From Anaerolineaceae bacterium UBA3924 (GTDB taxonomy: Bacteria > Chloroflexota > Anaerolineae > Anaerolineales > Anaerolineaceae), in assembly GCA_002385985.1 (NCBI GenBank), contig DGEO01000028.1, forward strand, positions 7,436-50,102: 42,667 bases of DNA, written 5' to 3'. The notes beneath the pieces are model-generated. The model worked only from the letters and a program-made list of their open reading frames with translations. It had not been told where the DNA came from and ran no database searches. The translations under genes were made by a program, and so were the position numbers. Shown here piece by piece: positions 23,016-31,296 of this stretch (position 1 is the first letter of the stretch; each line of letters opens with the position of its first letter).

Positions 23016-24244
23016 TCAATCCCATCGCTGATAAACGCATTTTGCTCGGCGTGACCGGCTCCATCGCCGCCTACAAGGCCGTGGATCTGGCCTCCAAACT
23101 GACTCAAAACGGCGCTCAGGTGGACGTGATCCTGACCGAAAGCGCGGCAAAGTTTGTCTCCCCGCTCAGCTTCCAGTCGGTGACCGGGCGCAAAGCCTAC
23201 ACGGACGAGGACCTGTGGGGCGGGTACGGGCATGTGACCCATGTCGGGCTGGGGCACGCCGCCGAACTGATGGTAATCGCGCCGGCTTCGGCCAACACGA
23301 TGGCGAAAATCGCCCACGGAATTGGGGACAACCTGCTGACCGTTACAGCGCTGGCCGCCCGCTGCCCGCTGATGATCGCCCCGGCGATGGATGTGGGCAT
23401 GTACGGCCACCCGGCGACGCAGGCGAACGTGGATATCCTCAAGCAGCGTGGGGCGGTATTTATCGGCCCGGAGGAAGGGCATCTGGCTTCCGGCCTGGTT
23501 GGCCCCGGCCGCCTGAGCGAGCCGCTGACCATTCTTGGAGTCATCCGCTACCAGCTCAGCCGCGGGGGCAAGCTGGCTGGCTGCAAGGTGGTGGTGACCG
23601 CCGGCGGCACGCAGGAGCCGATCGACCCGGTTCGGATGATCACCAACCGCTCCTCGGGGAAGCAGGGCTACGCCATCGCCCAGGCCGCGCTGGATGCCGG
23701 GGCGGAGGTGGTGCTGATCTCCGGCGCAGCCCATCTGCCCGTGCCCGGCGGCGCGCGTCTGGTCCCGGTGGTCACGGCCGCTGAAATGAAGCAGGCGGTG
23801 CTGGAGGAGACCTGCGACGCGGATGTGCTCATTATGGCCGCCGCAGTGGCCGATTTTCGCCCGGCGCAGGCCGCGTCTGACAAGATCAAGAAAGAAACCG
23901 GCGTACCGGAAATCCGCCTGGAGCCGACCGAGGATATCCTATTGGCGGTGAGCGAGCAGAAAGGCCGCATCGGCCGGCCGCGCCGGGTGGTCGGGTTCGC
24001 CGCCGAGAGCCAGGACCTGCTGAACAACGCCCGCCGCAAGCTGCAGTCGAAAAACCTGGACCTGATTGTGGCAAACGACATCACCGCCAGTGACGCGGGC
24101 TTCGAGGTGGACACCAACCAGGTGACGCTGCTGTTCGCCGACGGGCGCACCGAAAGCCTGCCCAACCAGAGCAAAGCAGCCGTGGCCGCCCACCTGATGG
24201 GCCGGGTGGGCGAGTGGTTCCAGCCACCCCTGAGCGGGACCTGA
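23012..24244 (+). CDS. coaBC: Bifunctional phosphopantothenoylcysteine decarboxylase / phosphopantothenate-cysteine ligase
   Basis: The N-terminal flavin (HFCD) decarboxylase domain (about 8-180) has LGVTGSIAAYKAVDL, the catalytic His (H77 in HVTHVGL) and the PxM region at 124-127. The C-terminal ligase (about 186-400) has VVVTAGGTQEPIDPVR and ITNRSSGKQGYAIA, AAAVADFRP and KIKKETG. Two decarboxylase positions are unusual: PAMD where most have PAMN, and LASG where E. coli has LACG with its substrate-clamp Cys. Related variants occur in other phyla, so activity is still expected. Translation is coupled to coaX by an ATGA overlap. The protein is cytoplasmic and 410 residues long, as usual. Confidence 0.95.
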   Translation: MINPIADKRILLGVTGSIAAYKAVDLASKLTQNGAQVDVILTESAAKFVSPLSFQSVTGRKAYTDEDLWGGYGHVTHVGLGHAAELMVIAPASANTMAKIAHGIGDNLLTVTALAARCPLMIAPAMDVGMYGHPATQANVDILKQRGAVFIGPEEGHLASGLVGPGRLSEPLTILGVIRYQLSRGGKLAGCKVVVTAGGTQEPIDPVRMITNRSSGKQGYAIAQAALDAGAEVVLISGAAHLPVPGGARLVPVVTAAEMKQAVLEETCDADVLIMAAAVADFRPAQAASDKIKKETGVPEIRLEPTEDILLAVSEQKGRIGRPRRVVGFAAESQDLLNNARRKLQSKNLDLIVANDITASDAGFEVDTNQVTLLFADGRTESLPNQSKAAVAAHLMGRVGEWFQPPLSGT

Positions 24245-24247
24245 TCC

Positions 24248-24973
24248 ATGGCTGTCCTGGTAATCTCTGATATCCACGGAAACGCGACGGCGCTCCGGGC
24301 AGTGATCGAAGCTGCCGGGGAGGTCGAGGCGGTGTGGTGCCTGGGTGATCTGGTCGGCTACGGCCCGGACCCCAATGAGTGTATCGAGCTGGTCCGCGAC
24401 CTGCCCAACCTGGTGTGCCTGCTGGGCAATCACGATGCCGCCGCGCTGGGGCAGCTGGACCTGAACACCTTCAACCACGAAGCGCAGATTTCCATGCAGT
24501 ACATGCGCAGGGCGCTCAGTCCTGAAAACGTGGAGTTCCTGGCCAGCCTGCCGGAAAAGCAGGTGATCGATCAGGTCACGCTCAGCCACGGCAGTCCGCG
24601 CAATCCCATCTGGGAGTACCTGCTGGACGCCTATTCGGTGGCCGAGAATTTCGAAGCTTTCGATACACAGCTGTGCTTCGTCGGCCACACACACCTGCAG
24701 ATCATCTATTCCACCCTGCCCGAAGGGGGCGTACGCTGGACCTCACCTCAGCTCAACCGGCCCATTCCGCTCGAAGAGCGGCTGATCCTCAACCCGGGAT
24801 CGGTCGGCCAGCCGCGAGACCATGACAGCCGGGCGGCGTACGCGCTGTTCGACCCGGCGGCCTGCACCTGGGAAGCGCGGCGGGTGGATTATGACATCGT
24901 TTCTGTACAGGAGCGCATTCGCGCCGCGGGGCTGCCCATCCGCCACGCACAGCGTCTGTCTGAAGGCTGGTAA
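24248..24973 (+). CDS. Calcineurin-like metallophosphoesterase (YfcE/MJ0936-like)
   Basis: The 241-residue protein shows the complete dimetal phosphoesterase motif set: D8-x-H10, GDLVGYGPDP (33-42), GNHD (60-63), SHGS (113-116) and GHTH (146-149), ending in LNPGSVGQPRD. The family hydrolyses phosphomono- or diesters such as bis(p-nitrophenyl) phosphate or cyclic nucleotides; the natural substrate of this subgroup is unknown. It starts 3 nt after coaBC and is probably in that operon. No signal peptide is seen, so it is cytoplasmic. Confidence 0.9.
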   Translation: MAVLVISDIHGNATALRAVIEAAGEVEAVWCLGDLVGYGPDPNECIELVRDLPNLVCLLGNHDAAALGQLDLNTFNHEAQISMQYMRRALSPENVEFLASLPEKQVIDQVTLSHGSPRNPIWEYLLDAYSVAENFEAFDTQLCFVGHTHLQIIYSTLPEGGVRWTSPQLNRPIPLEERLILNPGSVGQPRDHDSRAAYALFDPAACTWEARRVDYDIVSVQERIRAAGLPIRHAQRLSEGW

Positions 24974-25039
24974 ACGGGAACTATTCCCCCTCCTGCTTCG
25001 TCCTACCATCGAGAAGTCGTTACCCTGGAGGAAAAAATC

Positions 25040-26011
25040 ATGAGACGCTGGCTGCTGGCCCTATCGATTGTACTACTCCTGGCGCTGCCCGCCTGTTCCG
25101 CGGCAAAATCCGCGATGCCGACGAGCGTGGAAGACCAGTATAACGGCGGCAGAGGAACCACCGGTGAGATGGCTGCTCAAGCCCCGGCTGCAGCGCCAAT
25201 GCCGTTCCCCACCCCTGGCCCTGGTTTTTATGACGGCGCTGCCCAGGAGGAGGGAGCGCCGCCTATCGCCGGACAAACCACGGACCGGATGGTGATTCGC
25301 AACGCCGATATGTCCATCGTGGTCGAAGATCCAGGCACCGCCCTGACCCGGATCAGCAACATGGCCAACAGCATGGGCGGCTTTGTGGTCACTTCCAGCC
25401 TGTACCAGATTGTCCGCAACAGCCAGGAGTTCCCTGAAGCGTACATCACCGTGCGCGTCCCGGCCGGGCGGCTGGACGAGGCCATCGACACCATCAAGAA
25501 TCTGGTTGAAAACCCGGTGGATGACATTCCCAAGCTGAACATCTCCGGGCAGGACGTGACCGAAGAGTACACTGATCTCGAAGCGCAGCTGCGCAATCTG
25601 CAGCAGACGGAAGCTCAGCTGCTTGAGATCATGGAGCAGGCCAACCGCACCGAAGATGTGCTGATGGTCTTCAACGAGATCACCCGCATCCGGGGGCAAA
25701 TTGAACAGATCCAGGGACGCATGTCTTACTACGAGCGCGCGGCGGCTCTGTCGTCGATCTCGGTAATGATCCAGGCGGAGGAAGCCATCGCGCCTATCAC
25801 CGTGGCCGGCTGGTCGCCCCGCGGTGTGGCCCGGGATGCCATTCAGGCGCTGATCAATGCCGGTCAGTGGCTGGTATCGGCCGCGATCTGGCTGGTGATC
25901 TACTTCCTGCCGGTGGCACTGATCATCGCGCTGCCAGCGGCCGGTGTTTATTTCCTGGTTCGCCGGTTCCTGCGGCGGAAACCAAAACCCGCTCCAGTAG
26001 AGCAGCCCTGA
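25040..26011 (+). CDS. DUF4349 domain lipoprotein
   Basis: A signal peptide with lipobox LPAC (Cys19) is followed by a disordered Pro/Gly/Ala segment. The DUF4349 domain (about 85-305) begins MVIRNADMSIVVEDPG, contains a coiled coil (about 165-215, rich in Glu/Gln) and ends in a transmembrane helix (about 280-305) with a basic cytoplasmic tail (RRFLRRKPK). GGAGGAAAAAATC precedes the ATG. The protein is therefore anchored at both ends and faces the outside. The domain's role is unknown; related proteins were described as putative cell-surface components. It ends at a terminator shared with the convergent alpha-galactosidase gene. Confidence 0.85.
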   Translation: MRRWLLALSIVLLLALPACSAAKSAMPTSVEDQYNGGRGTTGEMAAQAPAAAPMPFPTPGPGFYDGAAQEEGAPPIAGQTTDRMVIRNADMSIVVEDPGTALTRISNMANSMGGFVVTSSLYQIVRNSQEFPEAYITVRVPAGRLDEAIDTIKNLVENPVDDIPKLNISGQDVTEEYTDLEAQLRNLQQTEAQLLEIMEQANRTEDVLMVFNEITRIRGQIEQIQGRMSYYERAAALSSISVMIQAEEAIAPITVAGWSPRGVARDAIQALINAGQWLVSAAIWLVIYFLPVALIIALPAAGVYFLVRRFLRRKPKPAPVEQP

Positions 26012-26031
26012 GCAGGGCGTATCGAGAAGTG

Positions 26032-26065
26032 AAAAGGCCGGCGGTCTAAACCGCCGGCCTTTTTT
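26032..26065. terminator. Bidirectional terminator between DUF4349 and galactosidase genes
   Basis: GGCCGGCGGT (26036-26045) and ACCGCCGGCC (26050-26059) are perfect 10-bp arms around CTAA. TTTTTT follows on the plus strand and the A run 26032-26035 gives Ts on the minus strand. The loop contains the TAG stop of the leftward gene. Confidence 0.92.
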
Positions 26066-28424
26066 CGCCGCAGATGTGAATATCCAGCGATCTGTCGATG
26101 CGGACGGGCACCCGGTAGATGCCCTGGCCGAGGTCCGTCCATGGCAGGTCTCGCTCTCCGGCGGTGATCGCAGCGGGCGGAGCCGGCAGCTTCAGGTCAA
26201 CCGATCCCTCGGCCCGGCGCGGCAGCTCCAGCCGGAGCCGCAGGCCTTGCTCGTTCTCTTCCCAGGCGGCCAGCTCCAGCCCCTGAGTGATGTGCAGATC
26301 GCTGCCCGCGTACTGCGGCCGGCCGGGCTGATCGGCGCGGACGGCCAGCACCACGCATCCGTGAGCGGGGATCGCTGCCGGCGGCAGGGGCTGCCCAGGC
26401 GTCCAGCGGTGTGTTTGCCCGTCCCAGAAGGAACGCAGCAGCCAGGTTTGCTCCGGCAGGCGGAACGCTGAGGGGGTGAAGGCCCAGTCGACGGGATGCT
26501 CGTCCCAGTTGATCCAGGCCAAGACATGCCAGGGCCCTTCCAGGCCGTCCAGGTCCACCCGCAGGCGGCGGGGGAGGGTGGCGTCCAGCCAGTCGAGCAC
26601 CTGCAGCCGGCCGGGAACTACCGGCAGCAGCGCGCTGGCGATGCGCAGCCGGTCCTCCGGCAGCGCGGGCAGGTCGTCGGAGAGCAGCAGGGATCCGCCC
26701 GAAAGGCCGATGACCGCGGCCAGCGTGCGCACTTCGCTTTCGGTAAGGCGGGTGTCCGGGCGCACCAGCAGGCAGTCCGGGTCGTTGACCCACCAGCGGC
26801 AGTGGAGGAAGGCACGGGTCAGGGAGTTGTGCAGAGCGTTGAAGGCGGAGGGCATGCCCGGCTCGCCGCGGAAGGGCCATTCGATGTTGAAATAGCGCGG
26901 CCGCCAGCTTTCGCCCACGTCGGCACTGATGCGCATAGCCTCCACCAGCCCGACAGCGGAGCCGAGCGGCAGTCCGCAGCCCAGCAGGGTGGTCTCCGGT
27001 CCGGCCGCATCTCGAAGGGCCTGCAGGCCGGCGCGCATCACCTGCGCGCGGGTGCGGGTGGGGTCCTGGTAGCGGCCAGACAGCGCCGCAGCGTAGAGAA
27101 AATCCAGCTTCAGGTAGGGGAAGCCCCAGTCGTGTGCTGCGGTTCGCACCACCCCGGCGGCGTACTCAAGCGCATCCGGATTGGTCAGGTCCAGGGCGTA
27201 AGGCAGGCTGTTCCAGACAAACCCGATGCGCACCGGACGGCCGTTTTTCCCGCGCAGCAGGTATTCGGGATGCTCCTTGGCCAGGCGCGATTTTGGATGA
27301 ACGGCAAAGGGTGCCAGCCACAGACCGGGGACCTTGCCCCGGGCGCGGATTTCAGCTGCCAGCGGCGCGACGCCCTGCGGGAAGTCCGGGCTGAAGTCGT
27401 ACCAGTCGCCGATCTGGGCTTCGAACCCGTCGTCGATCTGCACCAGCTCCAGGGGCAGGCGGTCGTCCATCTCGATCAGGCTGCTCAGGTTGGCCTGCAC
27501 GTTTTTTGCCGTAACCCCCTGGTAGAAGCGGTACCAGGAACACCAGCCGGTCGGGACTTGGAAGTCGTCGCGGACGCCGTGGAATTCCGCCACCGCCTGC
27601 AGGTAGGGGTCCAGCGGATCGGGCTGGTCGATGGTAAAGCTGTACAGCACCGCCCAGTCAGTTTCAATGGTGCTGCCTGGCAGGAGGACGGCGTCGTCGC
27701 CGTTGGCCCACAGGCGCAGGGAAGGTTTGTCGAAGAGCAGGGCTTCGACCGAGCCGAAGTGCTGCTGCTGGGAGAGAAAACCCGCCAGCAGGCCGGTGCG
27801 CCGGTTGCGGTCGGCCAGCACGCCGAAGAAGTCGCTGCCGAATAACCCGCGCGTGCCCGGAGACGGGGTGCCCGGGTTGAGCACCATGGGGTTCTGCAGT
27901 ATGCCCAGCCGGGAACGGGGCGCAGCGGACCCGGCCGGGTACGCCGCGCTCTTGGACCAGGACTGCCAGCCGTTGGAGAAGAAGGACAGATCGGATGGGT
28001 CTTTCAGGCCCGGCAGGACCAGGCGACCGGACTGCGCGTGGCCTCCGGTGCGCAGCAGCTCAATCTGGCTAACCGGAAGGGGCAGATCGCCCCGGTTGGC
28101 CAGCGACACTCGCCACAGGGCAAGCGGCCGCTCCTGGCTGAGGGCGAATTCTATGCTGGCGGCCATGCTGTGCGGGTTGGGAGAGATCTCAAACCGCAGG
28201 GCACGGATCCGCCCTGCGCCGGGAATCAGGGAATCGGTCTCCGAGGCGGTTTCAACCGGCCAGGCGTCCGCCAGCCAGCGCAGGGGTTTCCCGGCGGCGA
28301 GGTAGACCACTTCCAGGCGGGCGTTCTCAACCCCCGGCAGTTCAGCGGAGTGAGGGATCAAGCTGAAGCTGCCCTGGCCGGGGTCGCAGTGAAAGTCAAA
28401 GAAGGGGCTGTTCAGTTCGGGCAT
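26046..28424 (-). CDS. Alpha-galactosidase, glycoside hydrolase family 36
   Basis: The 792-residue protein has the GH36 order: an N-terminal beta-sandwich (about 1-280), a TIM-barrel (about 285-620) and a C-terminal beta domain. The barrel starts PTGWCSWYRFY. The nucleophile D441 lies in YLKLDFLYAAA and the acid/base D502 in MRISADVGESW, so both catalytic Asp are present. It retains GLWLAPF and ELVQIDDGFE, substrate-loop signatures of the family. It releases terminal alpha-galactose (for example from raffinose-type sugars). There is no signal peptide, so it acts in the cytoplasm. The stop codon sits within the terminator loop. No transporter or regulator for a galactoside lies beside it. Confidence 0.9.
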   Translation of the reverse strand: MPELNSPFFDFHCDPGQGSFSLIPHSAELPGVENARLEVVYLAAGKPLRWLADAWPVETASETDSLIPGAGRIRALRFEISPNPHSMAASIEFALSQERPLALWRVSLANRGDLPLPVSQIELLRTGGHAQSGRLVLPGLKDPSDLSFFSNGWQSWSKSAAYPAGSAAPRSRLGILQNPMVLNPGTPSPGTRGLFGSDFFGVLADRNRRTGLLAGFLSQQQHFGSVEALLFDKPSLRLWANGDDAVLLPGSTIETDWAVLYSFTIDQPDPLDPYLQAVAEFHGVRDDFQVPTGWCSWYRFYQGVTAKNVQANLSSLIEMDDRLPLELVQIDDGFEAQIGDWYDFSPDFPQGVAPLAAEIRARGKVPGLWLAPFAVHPKSRLAKEHPEYLLRGKNGRPVRIGFVWNSLPYALDLTNPDALEYAAGVVRTAAHDWGFPYLKLDFLYAAALSGRYQDPTRTRAQVMRAGLQALRDAAGPETTLLGCGLPLGSAVGLVEAMRISADVGESWRPRYFNIEWPFRGEPGMPSAFNALHNSLTRAFLHCRWWVNDPDCLLVRPDTRLTESEVRTLAAVIGLSGGSLLLSDDLPALPEDRLRIASALLPVVPGRLQVLDWLDATLPRRLRVDLDGLEGPWHVLAWINWDEHPVDWAFTPSAFRLPEQTWLLRSFWDGQTHRWTPGQPLPPAAIPAHGCVVLAVRADQPGRPQYAGSDLHITQGLELAAWEENEQGLRLRLELPRRAEGSVDLKLPAPPAAITAGERDLPWTDLGQGIYRVPVRIDRSLDIHICGEKRPAV

Positions 28425-28494
28425 ATTATTGTTGGGTGTGCGGCTGAATGTAAGCGGGACTTCAGGTCTATCTTATCATCTTTCCCTCTGGCAG

Positions 28495-28522
28495 TTGCCT
28501 TTGCGGGGGAAAGGGGTATACT
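28495..28522 (+). promoter_or_regulatory. Promoter of the CLC anion transporter gene
   Basis: TTGCCT (28495-28500) and TATACT (28517-28522) are separated by 16 nt. The predicted start is about 28529, giving a 22-nt leader with GGAAGAG before the ATG at 28551. Confidence 0.6.
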
Positions 28523-28550
28523 TCGTGCGATTATTGAGTGGAAGAGAAAG

Positions 28551-30590
28551 ATGAAATTCATAAACCGAGCAAATACCCGGCCGCGGCTGCTGGCCTGGCT
28601 TGAACGAAGTCCTTTGCTGTCGGAGGACTTTTTGTTTGGCTCCGCGGCGATCCTGGTGGGTCTGGCCAGCGGAGCAGGCATCTGGCTGTTCAAACAGGGC
28701 ATTCTGTGGGCGGAGCACTTTTTCTACGGGGCGGCCGCTTCCTGGCTGGCCGGTCTGGGCGGCTGGACGGTGGCGCTGATCCCTGCCTTTGCCGGGCTGA
28801 TCGTCGGCCTGCTGGCGCAATACTGGATTGGCGCGGAGCGCCATCCCGGGGTGGCGGGCATCATGGCCTCTGTGGCGCTGGCCGGGGGCCGTCTGCGCTA
28901 CTGGCGGATGCCGGTCAAAGCGCTGGCGGCCGCGCTTTCCATCGGCGGCGGCGCGACGGTCGGGCCGGAGGACCCCTCGGTGCAGATCGGGGCCAATGTG
29001 GGCTCCTTCCTGGGGCAGCGCTGGCGGCTCTCCGCCGGGCGAACCCGCTCGCTGGTCGCGGCCGGCGCGGCCGGGGGCATCGCGGCCGCGTTCAACGCGC
29101 CCATTGCCGGGGTGTTTTTCGCCGTCGAGATTGTGATCGGTGAAATCAGCGGCAGCGCGCTGGGGAGCGTGGTGCTCTCCGCTGTGGCCTCATCGGTGTT
29201 CACCCAGGCAGTCTCGGGTTCCAACCCGGCGTTCAGCGTGCCGGCTTACGCCTACCGCTCGCCGGTGGAGCTGCCCTTTTACCTGGGGCTGGGCATCCTG
29301 GCCGGGGGGCTGTCCGCTGCGTATATCGTCCTGATCGACCGCATCAAAGCGCTGTGCGCCCGCGTCCGGCTGCCGGCTCCGGCAAAGACGGTCCTGGCCG
29401 GGCTGCTGGTCGGGCTGGTCAGCCTGGCCCTGCCGCAGGTTCGGGGCGTGGGCTACGGCACCATCGAGACCATTTTCAGCCCGGAGGCTGTCTCCAGCCT
29501 GCTGCTGGTGGCAGTGCTGCTGGCCCGGCTTGTGCTCACGCCGGTCAGCCTGGGCGGCGGGTTTCACGGCGGTGTGTTTGCCCCATCCATGGTGCTGGGG
29601 GCCGCGCTGGGGGGCATCTACAGCGAGGTGATCGACACGCTGATGCCGGCCATGGCGCTGCCCCGCCCGGCCTTTGCCATGGTGGGCATGGCGGCGGTCC
29701 TTGCCGGGGCGGTGCGCGCTCCGCTCACGGCCACGCTGCTGCTGTTTGAGATGACCAACGATTACCGCATTATCCTGCCGCTCATGCTGGCGGTGATGGT
29801 CAGCCTGCTGGTCTCGCAGCGGCTGCAGAAAGACAGTGTCTACACCCTGGCGCTGGCCCGCCTTGGCATCCGCCTGCGCCGCGGGCGCGATATCGAGGTG
29901 CTGCAGGGGATCACCGTGGCGGAGGTGATGTCCGCCCGGCCGCCGGTGCTGAGGCTGTCGATGCCCCTGCCGGAGGCTCAAAAGCTGCTGTGGAAATCAC
30001 ACCAGCGGGGCCTGCCGGTGGTGGATGAGCACGGCCGGCTGGCGGGCATTCTCTCGCTGCGCGATCTGGAAGCAGCGGCCCATGCGGAAAACTGGCTTTC
30101 GCTGCATGCCGGCGATGTGTGCAGCCGGGAGGTGGAGGTGACCACGCCCGGCGCCACCATCGGCGAGGCGCTGCGCCAGATGAGCCTGCACGACATTGCA
30201 CAGATCCCCGTGGTCGATCCGCTGGACCACTCCCGACTGGTGGGCATGCTCAGTCGGGGCGACGTGGTGCGGGCTTACGACCTGGCGCTGGTCCGCCACG
30301 CGGCCGCCCGGCAGCGCGAGCAGGAGGTTTCCCTTGACCTGAGCACCGGCATGGATGTGGTCGAGCTGCAGGTGCAGGCCGGTTCCACCTGCGCAGGCCG
30401 GCTGATGCGCGAGATCGCCTGGCCGGCGGAGAGCCTGATCACCAGTGTCCGGCGGGGACGTGAGACCATCATTCCCCGCGGCGATACCCGGCTGGAAAGC
30501 GGGGATGTGCTGGTGGCCATGGCCTCGGAGCAGGTTCGCCAGCAGCTGCAGGCGCTGACCGGCGGCGAGACCGGGGACCTGGGGGATTAA
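28551..30590 (+). CDS. CLC-type anion channel/transporter with CBS pair and RCK_C domain
   Basis: I start at the ATG at 28551; the open frame extends much further up but overlaps the galactosidase gene and has no signal there. The 679-residue protein has a CLC membrane domain (about 20-430; GPEDPSVQIG with the gating Glu, AAFNAPIAG, GGVFAPSMVLG, Tyr in DSVYTLAL). Two CBS domains follow (about 455-580; VAEVMSARPPV; AGDVCSREVEV). A C-terminal TrkA_C/RCK_C domain (about 600-672) binds ligands in K+ channels. It conducts anions across the membrane, probably regulated by nucleotide binding to the CBS/RCK part. By-eye alignment with E. coli ClC puts Ile at the internal proton Glu203 and Pro near Ser107, so it may be an uncoupled, non-chloride-specific channel. 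Confidence 0.86.
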   Translation: MKFINRANTRPRLLAWLERSPLLSEDFLFGSAAILVGLASGAGIWLFKQGILWAEHFFYGAAASWLAGLGGWTVALIPAFAGLIVGLLAQYWIGAERHPGVAGIMASVALAGGRLRYWRMPVKALAAALSIGGGATVGPEDPSVQIGANVGSFLGQRWRLSAGRTRSLVAAGAAGGIAAAFNAPIAGVFFAVEIVIGEISGSALGSVVLSAVASSVFTQAVSGSNPAFSVPAYAYRSPVELPFYLGLGILAGGLSAAYIVLIDRIKALCARVRLPAPAKTVLAGLLVGLVSLALPQVRGVGYGTIETIFSPEAVSSLLLVAVLLARLVLTPVSLGGGFHGGVFAPSMVLGAALGGIYSEVIDTLMPAMALPRPAFAMVGMAAVLAGAVRAPLTATLLLFEMTNDYRIILPLMLAVMVSLLVSQRLQKDSVYTLALARLGIRLRRGRDIEVLQGITVAEVMSARPPVLRLSMPLPEAQKLLWKSHQRGLPVVDEHGRLAGILSLRDLEAAAHAENWLSLHAGDVCSREVEVTTPGATIGEALRQMSLHDIAQIPVVDPLDHSRLVGMLSRGDVVRAYDLALVRHAAARQREQEVSLDLSTGMDVVELQVQAGSTCAGRLMREIAWPAESLITSVRRGRETIIPRGDTRLESGDVLVAMASEQVRQQLQALTGGETGDLGD

Positions 30591-30593
30591 CCC

Positions 30594-30632
30594 GAAAAAA
30601 TAGAACCGGAAGTGCGGTTTGCGCTTCCGGTT
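30594..30632 (-). terminator. Terminator of dcd
   Basis: AACCGGAAG (30604-30612) pairs with CTTCCGGTT (30624-30632). On the minus strand it is followed by CTATTTTTTC (30603-30594), a clear T run. It lies between the stop codons of the CLC and dcd genes and serves the leftward dcd gene best. Confidence 0.8.
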
Positions 30633-30654
30633 ATTGTGAGTTCAGCAGATCAGC

Positions 30655-31209
30655 CTACAGCTTGGGCAGCAGGATGCCTTCCTGCTTCTGGTACTTGCCC
30701 TTTTTGTCAGCGTAGGAGGTTTCGCAGACCTCGTCGCCCTCGAAGAACAGCACCTGGGCAATGCCCTCGTTGGCGTAGATGCGCGCCGGCAGCGGGGTGG
30801 TGTTGGAGATTTCCAGGGTGACGTAGCCTTCCCACTCCGGCTCGAAGGGGGTCACGTTGACGATGATGCCGCAGCGGGCGTAGGTGGACTTGCCCACACA
30901 CACGGTCAGCACGCTGCGCGGGATGCGGAAGTATTCCACCGTGCGGGCCAGGGCGAAGGAGTTGGGTGGGATGATGCACACATCGCCTTTATAGTCGATC
31001 ATCGACCGCGGATTGAAGTCTTTGGGGTCGACGACAGCGGAGTAGACGTTGGTGAAGATCTTGAACTCGTCGGCCACCCGGATATCGTACCCGTAGGAGG
31101 ACAGCCCGTAAGAGATGATCCCGTTGCGAACCTGCTTCTCGACAAAGGGTTCAATCATGCGGTGTTCCAGCGCCATCTTGCGGATCCAGTGGTCAGGCTT
31201 TAATCCCAT
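30655..31209 (-). CDS. dcd: dCTP deaminase
   Basis: The 184-residue protein deaminates dCTP to dUTP, the first step toward dTMP. It shows the dUTPase/Dcd fold: ISYGLSSYGYDIRV near residue 33, VGKSTYARCGIIVNVTPFEPEWEG (about 114-137) and the following VTLEISNT with the catalytic Glu, then GIAQVLFFEGDE. The length is that of monofunctional Dcd. GGGAG precedes the ATG. It lies beside the FTCD-like gene on the same strand, 87 nt downstream of it. One-carbon chemistry (dTMP needs methylene-THF) is a possible common theme but not shown. Confidence 0.93.
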   Translation of the reverse strand: MGLKPDHWIRKMALEHRMIEPFVEKQVRNGIISYGLSSYGYDIRVADEFKIFTNVYSAVVDPKDFNPRSMIDYKGDVCIIPPNSFALARTVEYFRIPRSVLTVCVGKSTYARCGIIVNVTPFEPEWEGYVTLEISNTTPLPARIYANEGIAQVLFFEGDEVCETSYADKKGKYQKQEGILLPKL

Positions 31210-31296
31210 GTGTAAGTCTCCCTGTGTAATGAATAGATCGAGATGCCTGGCCGGTTCAGGAAACCGGCCGGAGGAAGCTTCGTCGAGCGGTCCGGT

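Noticed and set aside
28038..28550. Upstream extension of the CLC gene reading frame
   Set aside because: The extension overlaps the divergent alpha-galactosidase gene and lies upstream of a good promoter; the ATG at 28551 has a ribosome-binding site and begins the natural N-terminus.
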